From Pseudomonadota bacterium (lineage in GTDB: Bacteria; Pseudomonadota; Gammaproteobacteria; UBA5335), in NCBI GenBank assembly GCA_021783685.1, contig JAJXTQ010000166.1, forward strand, positions 1 through 5,029: a DNA stretch of 5,029 nt, written 5' to 3'. This document shows positions 1 through 5,029 of this stretch, piece by piece; position 1 is the first letter of the stretch, and every line of letters begins with the position of its first letter. Below the pieces are notes generated by a model, which searched no databases, was not told the DNA's origin, and worked only from the letters and a program-made list of their open reading frames with translations. The position numbers and the translations under genes are program-made.

Positions 1-1505
1 CCATCGCCGTCATCACCCTGCTGCTGACGCTGGCGCTGTATATCCTGATCCCCAAGGGTTTCCTGCCGCCCCAGGACACGGGCCTCATCCAGGGCATTTC
101 GGAAGCGCCCCAGTCGGTGTCCTTCCAGGCCATGGCGGAGCGCCAGCAGAGACTGGTCGCGGCCCTGCTCGACGATCCCGCCGTTGCGGGCATCACTTCC
201 TTCATCGGGGTCGACAGCGCCAATCCCACGCTCAACAGCGGACGGGTGATGATTCAGCTCAAACCGCATGCCGAGCGCGATGCCGACGCGCACGAGATCA
301 TGCGGACCCTGCAGACGCGCGTGAGGGACCTGCCGGGGATCTCGGTCTATCTGCAGCCCCTGCAGGATCTCAGCATCGGCAACCTCGTCTCGCGCACCCA
401 GTACCAGTTGACGCTGCAGGATCCGGATGCGGCCGAGCTGGCCGATTGGGTGACGCCGATCACCAGCCGCCTGCAAGCCCTGCCGGCGCTGCGTGACGTC
501 AACAACAACCTGCAGACCGGTGGCCTGCAGGCCTATCTCGCCATCGACCGCAACGCGGCGGCGCGCTACGGCATCACGGCGGCCGCCATCGACAACGCGC
601 TCTACAACGCCTTCGGTCAGCGCATCGTCTCGACCATCTTCACCCAGTCGAACCAGTATCGCGTGGTGCTGGAGCTCGATCCCGACCTCCAGCGCAGCCT
701 CAAGGCCTTGGACCGCATCTATGTGCCCTCACCCGCCGGCGTTCAGGTCCCGCTCAGCGCCCTGGCTCGCGTCGAAGAGCGCACCACGCCGATCCTCATC
801 CAGCATCTGGGTCAGTTTCCAGCCGCCACCATTTCCTTCAACCTGGCGCCCGGCACGTCACTGGGCGCGGCCGTCTCCGACATCGAGGCCACCCTCGCGG
901 AACTGGCGCCGCCGGCCAGTTTGCAGACCCGCTTTCAGGGCGATGCGCTGGCCTTTCGCGCCTCGCTCGCCAATCAGACCTTCCTGCTGATCGCGGCCAT
1001 CGTCTGCATGTACATCGTGCTCGGCATGCTCTATGAGAGCTACATCCACCCGATCACCATCCTCTCCACGCTGCCCTCGGCCGGCGTCGGGGCCCTGCTG
1101 GCGCTCTTGATCACCGGTCATCCGCTGGACGTGATCGGCATCATCGGGATCGTGCTGCTGATCGGCATCGTGAAGAAGAACGCGATCATGATGGTCGACT
1201 TCGCCCTCGATGCCGAGCGCACCCGGGGCAAGGCGCCGCGGGAAGCCATCTTCGAGGCCTGCCTGCTGCGTTTCAGACCCATCCTGATGACGACGATGGC
1301 GGCCCTGCTGAGCGCGCTGCCGATGATGTTGAGCACGGGCGTCGGCGCCGAACTGCGGCGCCCGCTCGGGCTGACCCTGGTTGGCGGTCTGGTGCTGAGC
1401 CAGTTGCTCACCCTGTTCACCACGCCGGTGATCTATCTGGCCTTCGCCGACCTTTCCGAACGCGTGAGTCGCGGTGTCGGCGCCGCCCCCGAGGGCAACG
1501 CTTGA
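1..1505 (+). CDS. mdtB: RND multidrug efflux transporter, MdtB/MuxB-type subunit (C-terminal half, 5' truncated by window)
   Basis: Inner-membrane proton/drug antiporter subunit of a tripartite RND pump. The reading frame is open from the window edge (first whole codon at base 3) and gives 500 residues before TGA at 1503-1505. The family is about 1040 residues, so roughly the first 540 lie upstream. The GTG at 117 is internal, because homologous sequence continues upstream of it. The fragment opens in TM7, followed by the [11 protein letters not shown] turn, then the second periplasmic porter/docking domain (about fragment residues 25-325) and TM8-TM12 (about 327-480). Proton-relay residues matching AcrB K940, R971 and T978 are present: the second Lys of [12 protein letters not shown] (K392), R423 and T430. 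The TM4 Asp pair lies outside the window. Motifs such as [31 protein letters not shown] and [13 protein letters not shown] match E. coli MdtB rather than MdtC as I remember those proteins, which sets the subunit type. MuxB is the equivalent Pseudomonas name. No frameshift is visible. Confidence 0.95.
   Translation, partial: IAVITLLLTLALYILIPKGFLPPQDTGLIQGISEAPQSVSFQAMAERQQRLVAALLDDPAVAGITSFIGVDSANPTLNSGRVMIQLKPHAERDADAHEIMRTLQTRVRDLPGISVYLQPLQDLSIGNLVSRTQYQLTLQDPDAAELADWVTPITSRLQALPALRDVNNNLQTGGLQAYLAIDRNAAARYGITAAAIDNALYNAFGQRIVSTIFTQSNQYRVVLELDPDLQRSLKALDRIYVPSPAGVQVPLSALARVEERTTPILIQHLGQFPAATISFNLAPGTSLGAAVSDIEATLAELAPPASLQTRFQGDALAFRASLANQTFLLIAAIVCMYIVLGMLYESYIHPITILSTLPSAGVGALLALLITGHPLDVIGIIGIVLLIGIVKKNAIMMVDFALDAERTRGKAPREAIFEACLLRFRPILMTTMAALLSALPMMLSTGVGAELRRPLGLTLVGGLVLSQLLTLFTTPVIYLAFADLSERVSRGVGAAPEGNA
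1491..1495 (+). promoter_or_regulatory. Ribosome binding site for the mdtC-type gene (supports TTG start)
   Basis: GAGGG lies inside the last codons of the upstream transporter gene, six bases before the TTG at 1502. It is a good Shine-Dalgarno match at a usual distance and is the main sequence support for starting the second transporter at this rare start codon. No ATG or GTG in the same frame nearby would keep the conserved N-terminal residues. Confidence 0.65.
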
Positions 1506-4500
1506 ACCCCGGCGCGTTTTTCATCCACCGGCCGGTCGCCACCACCCTGCTGACGCTGGCGATCACGCTGTCGGGGCTGCTCGGCTTCTCGCTGATGCCA
1601 GTGGCGCCCATGCCACAGATCGATTTCCCCACCATCGTCGTCATTGCCCGCTTGCCCGGCGCCAGTCCGGAGACCATGGCGACCACGGTGGCGACGCCCC
1701 TCGAACGCCAGCTCGGGCGCATCGCGGGTATCGAGGAGATGAGCTCGGCCAGTTCCATCGGCTTCACCCGCATCATCATCCAGTTCGACGTCAACCGGAA
1801 CATCGACGGGGCGGCGCGCGACGTGCAGGCCGCCATCAATGCCGCACGCAGTCTGCTTCCCGCCAACCTGCCGACCAATCCCATCTACCGCAAGGCGAAT
1901 CCCGCCGATTCCCCGGTGCTGGTCATTTCACTGACCTCCGACACCCTGACCCCCGGGCAGATGTATGACGCCGCCTCCACCGTGCTGGCGCAGAAGCTCT
2001 CCCAGGTGCTGGGCGTCGGACAGGTGGAACTCGGCGGATCCGCGCTGCCGGCGGTCCGGGTCGAGCTCAACCTCGATGCCGTCAACAAGTACGGGCTCGG
2101 ACTGGAACAGATCCGGCAGACCCTGGCCGGGGCGAACGCCAACCGGCCCAAGGGCTTCCTCGAGGATGGGGAAAGCCGCTGGCTGATCCATGCCAACGAC
2201 CAGGCCAAGACGGCCGATGCGTTTCGCGATCTGGTCGTGGCCTACGTCCAGGGCTCTCCCGTCTACCTGCGGGACATCGCCGAGGTGCGCGACGCCGTCC
2301 AGGACGTCCGCAACGCGGGCACCGCGAACGGCAAACCGGCAGTGCTGATCACGCTGCGCCGGCAACCGGGCGCGAACGTCATCGAAACCGTCGACCGCGT
2401 CAAGGCGCTGCTGCCCGAACTCAAGGCATCGGTGCCCGGCGGCGTCGATCTGACCGTCGAACTCGACCAGTCGGAGACCATTCGCGCATCGCTGCACGAG
2501 GTGGAACTGACGATCGTCATCTCCACCGTGCTGGTGCTGGGGGTAGTGCTGCTGTTCCTGCGCAATGCCCGTGCCACGCTCATCCCGGCCGTGGCTCTGC
2601 CGGTGTCCCTGATCGGCACCTTCGGCGCGCTGTACCTGATGGGTTACACCATCGACAACCTGTCCCTCATGGCCATCACCATCGCAACCGGCTTCGTGGT
2701 GGACGATGTCATCGTGGTGCTGGAAAACATCATCCGCCACCTCGAGCAGGGCAGCCCCCCCTTCCAGGCCGCGCTGGACGGAACCCGGGAGGTCAGTTTC
2801 ACGGTCGTGTCGATGACCCTCTCCCTGGTCGCCGTATTCCTGCCCATCGTGCTCATGGGCGGAATGATCGGGCGGCTGATCCAGGAATTCGGTGCAACCC
2901 TTTCACTCGCGGTCCTAGTGTCCATGGTGGTGTCGCTCACCCTGACGCCCATGATGAGCGCGCGGCTCCTCCGGGCGGAGACCTTCAAAAACCCCGGCCG
3001 TCTCCACCGCTGGGTCGATCGGCGTTTCGAGCGCATGGTCGAGCTCTATCGGGTCAGCCTGGACTGGGCCTTGCGCCACAGCTTTCTGACCCTGATGTCG
3101 CTCTTTGCAACCTTCGCCTTCAACATCTTCCTGTTCGTGGTCGTGCCCAAGGGGTTGATGCCCCAATACGACATCGGCAAGCTGCTCGGCTACATCAGCG
3201 GCGAACAGGCGCTGTCGTTCCAGTCGATGCGGGAGAAGCAGCAGCAGTTCACGGACATCCTGCGCGCCGACCCGGCCGTGCAGAGCGTGGTGTCCTTCAT
3301 CGGCGGCGAGTCCCAGGGCAATACCGGATTCGTGTTCGTGTCGCTCAAACCTCTGGAGGAGCGGCGGATGCCCGCGCACAAGGTCATGGAGCGGTTGCGC
3401 ACCCAGGTGAACGACATTCCCGGCGCCACGCTGTTCCTGCAGGGGCCGCAGGACATCCGCCCCGGCGGGCGCCCGGCCAACTCGCGTTACCAGTACACCC
3501 TGCAAAGCGACAACCTCGAGGATCTCTATCAGTGGGCGCCGCGCCTCGAGGCGGCGCTGAAGGAATCGCCGCAGCTCGTCGACGTCAACAACGATCTCAA
3601 GACCCGTGGCCTGCATGCCAAGGTGGTCATCGATCGCGACGCGGCCGTGCGCCTCGGTGTCGACCCGGCCCGCGTCGATGCGGCGCTCTACAACGCGTTC
3701 GGTCAACGGCCCGTGTCGACCATCTACGCCGAACGCAACCAGTATTTCGTGGTAATGACGGCAGGACCCGCCGACACCCGTGATCCGACCAGCCTCGACA
3801 AGCTGTTCGTTCCGTCCCGGAACGGCGCACTGGTGCCCCTGTCGGCCTTCAGTCATGTGGAGACGACCACCGGGCCCATCGTCGTGAATCACCAAGGTCA
3901 GTTTGCCGCGGCAACCCTGTCCTTCGATCTGGCGCCCGGCGTATCGCTCAGCGATGCCGACCAGATCATACGACGCGCGATGACCCAGATCGGGTCGCCT
4001 GCCTCGGTGCGCGGCGGCTTTCAGGGCGAGGCACTGGCGTTCAAGAAGTCGCTCTCATCCGAACCCTGGCTGCTGCTGGGCGCACTGATCACGATCTACG
4101 TCGTGCTGGGCATACTCTACGAGAGCTTCATCCACCCGATCACGATCCTCTCGACGCTGCCCTCCGCCGGCGTCGGCGCCATCCTGGCGTTGCTGATCAC
4201 GGGGGTGGAACTCAACGCCATGGCCTTGATCAGCCTCTTCCTGCTGATCGGCATCGTGAAGAAGAACGCCATCATGATGGTCGATGTCGCGATTCAGACC
4301 CAGCGGGAGTCCGGCGTGCCGCCCCGCGAAGCCATTTTCGAGGCGGCGCTGATCCGGCTCCGCCCGATCCTCATGACGACGCTGGCGGCCGCGCTCGGCG
4401 CGCTGCCCCTGGCGATCGCGACGGGATATGGCGCCGACCTGCGCCGGCCGCTGGGCATCGCCATCGTGGGCGGATTGCTGTTCAGCCAATTCCTGACGCT

Positions 4501-4600
4501 CTATACCACCCCGGTCGTCTACCTCTATATGGACCGGCTGCATCAATGGCTCCAGCGGCACTGGACCACCGACCGCCGCCCCATCCATGTCACCGATTGA
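1502..4600 (+). CDS. mdtC: RND multidrug efflux transporter, MdtC/MuxC-type subunit
   Basis: Complete 1032-residue inner-membrane RND transporter; E. coli MdtC is close to this length. The start is TTG at 1502. It sits in a TTGA overlap with the preceding stop and gives the family N-terminus ([12 protein letters not shown], then [11 protein letters not shown] and [19 protein letters not shown]). Layout: TM1 about 10-32, first periplasmic domain 33-335, TM2-TM6 about 336-490, TM7 about 528-547, second periplasmic domain 548-855, TM8-TM12 about 857-1008. The proton-relay set is intact: D401/D402 in TM4 ([13 protein letters not shown]), K921 in TM10 (IVKKNAIMM), R952 and T959 in TM11 (RLRPILMTT), matching AcrB D407/D408, K940, R971 and T978. 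[19 protein letters not shown] resembles MdtC, not MdtB. In E. coli the two subunits assemble as an MdtB2-MdtC heterotrimer with adaptor MdtA; the same is inferred here. The stop is 10 bases before the outer-membrane factor gene, so cotranscription is likely. MuxC is an equivalent name. Confidence 0.96.
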   Translation: MNPGAFFIHRPVATTLLTLAITLSGLLGFSLMPVAPMPQIDFPTIVVIARLPGASPETMATTVATPLERQLGRIAGIEEMSSASSIGFTRIIIQFDVNRNIDGAARDVQAAINAARSLLPANLPTNPIYRKANPADSPVLVISLTSDTLTPGQMYDAASTVLAQKLSQVLGVGQVELGGSALPAVRVELNLDAVNKYGLGLEQIRQTLAGANANRPKGFLEDGESRWLIHANDQAKTADAFRDLVVAYVQGSPVYLRDIAEVRDAVQDVRNAGTANGKPAVLITLRRQPGANVIETVDRVKALLPELKASVPGGVDLTVELDQSETIRASLHEVELTIVISTVLVLGVVLLFLRNARATLIPAVALPVSLIGTFGALYLMGYTIDNLSLMAITIATGFVVDDVIVVLENIIRHLEQGSPPFQAALDGTREVSFTVVSMTLSLVAVFLPIVLMGGMIGRLIQEFGATLSLAVLVSMVVSLTLTPMMSARLLRAETFKNPGRLHRWVDRRFERMVELYRVSLDWALRHSFLTLMSLFATFAFNIFLFVVVPKGLMPQYDIGKLLGYISGEQALSFQSMREKQQQFTDILRADPAVQSVVSFIGGESQGNTGFVFVSLKPLEERRMPAHKVMERLRTQVNDIPGATLFLQGPQDIRPGGRPANSRYQYTLQSDNLEDLYQWAPRLEAALKESPQLVDVNNDLKTRGLHAKVVIDRDAAVRLGVDPARVDAALYNAFGQRPVSTIYAERNQYFVVMTAGPADTRDPTSLDKLFVPSRNGALVPLSAFSHVETTTGPIVVNHQGQFAAATLSFDLAPGVSLSDADQIIRRAMTQIGSPASVRGGFQGEALAFKKSLSSEPWLLLGALITIYVVLGILYESFIHPITILSTLPSAGVGAILALLITGVELNAMALISLFLLIGIVKKNAIMMVDVAIQTQRESGVPPREAIFEAALIRLRPILMTTLAAALGALPLAIATGYGADLRRPLGIAIVGGLLFSQFLTLYTTPVVYLYMDRLHQWLQRHWTTDRRPIHVTD

Positions 4601-4603
4601 AGG
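4599..4603 (+). promoter_or_regulatory. Ribosome binding site for the outer-membrane lipoprotein gene
   Basis: GAAGG overlaps the end of the mdtC-type stop codon (4598-4600) and sits seven bases before ATG 4611. It favours 4611 over the in-frame ATG at 4587, which overlaps the upstream gene by 14 bases and has only C-rich sequence before it. Confidence 0.65.
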
Positions 4604-4610
4604 CGCATCC

Positions 4611-5029
4611 ATGCCCACCTCCTGCCTGCCCGGCCTCCCCTCGACGCGATCCCCCTGGCACGCCACGGCCCTGCGGCTCGGCATGGTCGTCTGCCTCACA
4701 TTCATCGGTGGCTGCAAGCTGGGACCCGACTACACGCGCCCTGCACTGGAAGCCCCGGCTGCCTACAAGGAAATGGCGGACTGGAAACCGGCGGAACCTG
4801 CCGCCCATCGAAGCCGGGGGGCCTGGTGGCAGCTCTACGGGGATCCCAGGCTCGATGACCTGCAGGCCGAACTGGGCAAAGGCAATCTGAACGTGCGGAT
4901 CGCGGAGAGCCAGTTCCGGCAGGCTCAGGCGGTCCTGGCGGCCAACCGCTCGGCGCTGTTCCCCACTGTCGGCGGCTCGGCGGGCGCGACCCGCAGCCAG
5001 ATCGCGGACCCGTTGACGGGGCTCAACCG
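4611..5029 (+). CDS. Outer-membrane efflux lipoprotein, NodT/OprM family, OpmB-like (N-terminal part, 3' truncated by window)
   Basis: N-terminal 139 codons of the outer-membrane channel subunit (TolC-like trimer) that would complete the pump. The frame stays open to the window end. Family members are usually 450-500 residues, so about two thirds is missing. Residues 1-34 form a lipoprotein signal peptide with arginines at 13 and 22, a hydrophobic stretch at about 24-33, and a lipobox-like IGGC with acylated Cys35. Lys36 at +2 is compatible with outer-membrane sorting. After the Cys come family hallmarks: KLGPDYTRP (36-44), GAWWQLYGDPRLDDL (70-84), a helical segment with IAESQFRQAQAVLAANR (97-113), and LFPTVGGSAGATRS. 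Start 4611 has a Shine-Dalgarno at 4599-4603; ATG 4587 in the same frame lacks one, and ATG 4683 would leave a 10-residue signal with no basic residue. Position directly after two RND transporters is as in muxABC-opmB, so OpmB is the likeliest orthologue, but the symbol is not certain from this fragment. Confidence 0.93.
   Translation, partial: MPTSCLPGLPSTRSPWHATALRLGMVVCLTFIGGCKLGPDYTRPALEAPAAYKEMADWKPAEPAAHRSRGAWWQLYGDPRLDDLQAELGKGNLNVRIAESQFRQAQAVLAANRSALFPTVGGSAGATRSQIADPLTGLN

Noticed and set aside
117..1505. GTG at 117 as a true start giving a 462-residue half-size RND protein
   Set aside because: The frame stays open upstream to the window edge and encodes TM7 and the [11 protein letters not shown] turn of a normal transporter, so the gene is cut by the window and not naturally short.
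1928..2740. 270-codon open frame on the minus strand opposite the MdtC-type gene
   Set aside because: Same explanation: a low-complexity His/Asp/Gln-rich antisense translation of conserved transporter sequence, with no family resemblance.
2915..3895. 326-codon open frame on the minus strand opposite the MdtC-type gene
   Set aside because: It lies wholly inside a clear RND transporter gene. Its translation is rich in His, Arg, Asp and Gly with no recognisable domain, as expected for an antisense frame of G+C-rich coding DNA.
4601..4610. Possible terminator or promoter between the second transporter and the lipoprotein gene
   Set aside because: Only 10 bases separate the genes, with no hairpin and T-run; they hold just part of a Shine-Dalgarno and its spacer.
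4055..4717. 220-codon minus-strand open frame spanning the transporter/lipoprotein junction
   Set aside because: It overlaps two well-supported + strand genes and has no recognisable motif; its composition is that of an antisense shadow.
4546..4890. 114-codon + strand open frame over the start of the lipoprotein gene
   Set aside because: It is out of frame with the lipoprotein, which has a signal peptide and family motifs. This alternative translation is Pro/Arg-rich and featureless.

Overview
The window is a dense, G+C-rich (roughly two thirds G+C) piece of one operon. All genes are on the + strand and there is no intergenic gap longer than about 10 bases. Base composition, codon use and the protein families point to a proteobacterium, probably gamma or beta. 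The sequence alone does not name the genus.

Layout: (1) bases 1-1505 hold the C-terminal half (500 codons plus stop) of an RND multidrug efflux transporter of the MdtB/MuxB type, whose start lies upstream of the window. (2) Bases 1502-4600 hold a complete second RND transporter of 1032 residues, of the MdtC/MuxC type. It starts at a TTG that overlaps the stop of the first gene by 4 bases. (3) Bases 4611-5029 hold the N-terminal 139 codons of an outer-membrane efflux lipoprotein (NodT/OprM family), cut by the window end.

Together these form the inner-membrane and outer-membrane parts of a tripartite RND pump with two different transporter subunits. The family precedents are E. coli MdtABC, where MdtB and MdtC form a B2C heterotrimer, and Pseudomonas MuxABC-OpmB. 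The order transporter-transporter-outer-membrane factor matches MuxABC-OpmB better than the E. coli mdtABCD-baeSR order. The periplasmic adaptor (MdtA/MuxA) is expected just upstream, outside the window. Expected function is proton-driven export of amphiphilic compounds from the periplasm or inner membrane to the outside; the actual substrates cannot be read from sequence.

No RNA gene, mobile element, CRISPR array, promoter or terminator was found. I saw no previously undescribed system here. The points worth a second look are the TTG start and coupled junction, the long collinear similarity between the two transporter genes, and the signal peptide of the lipoprotein.
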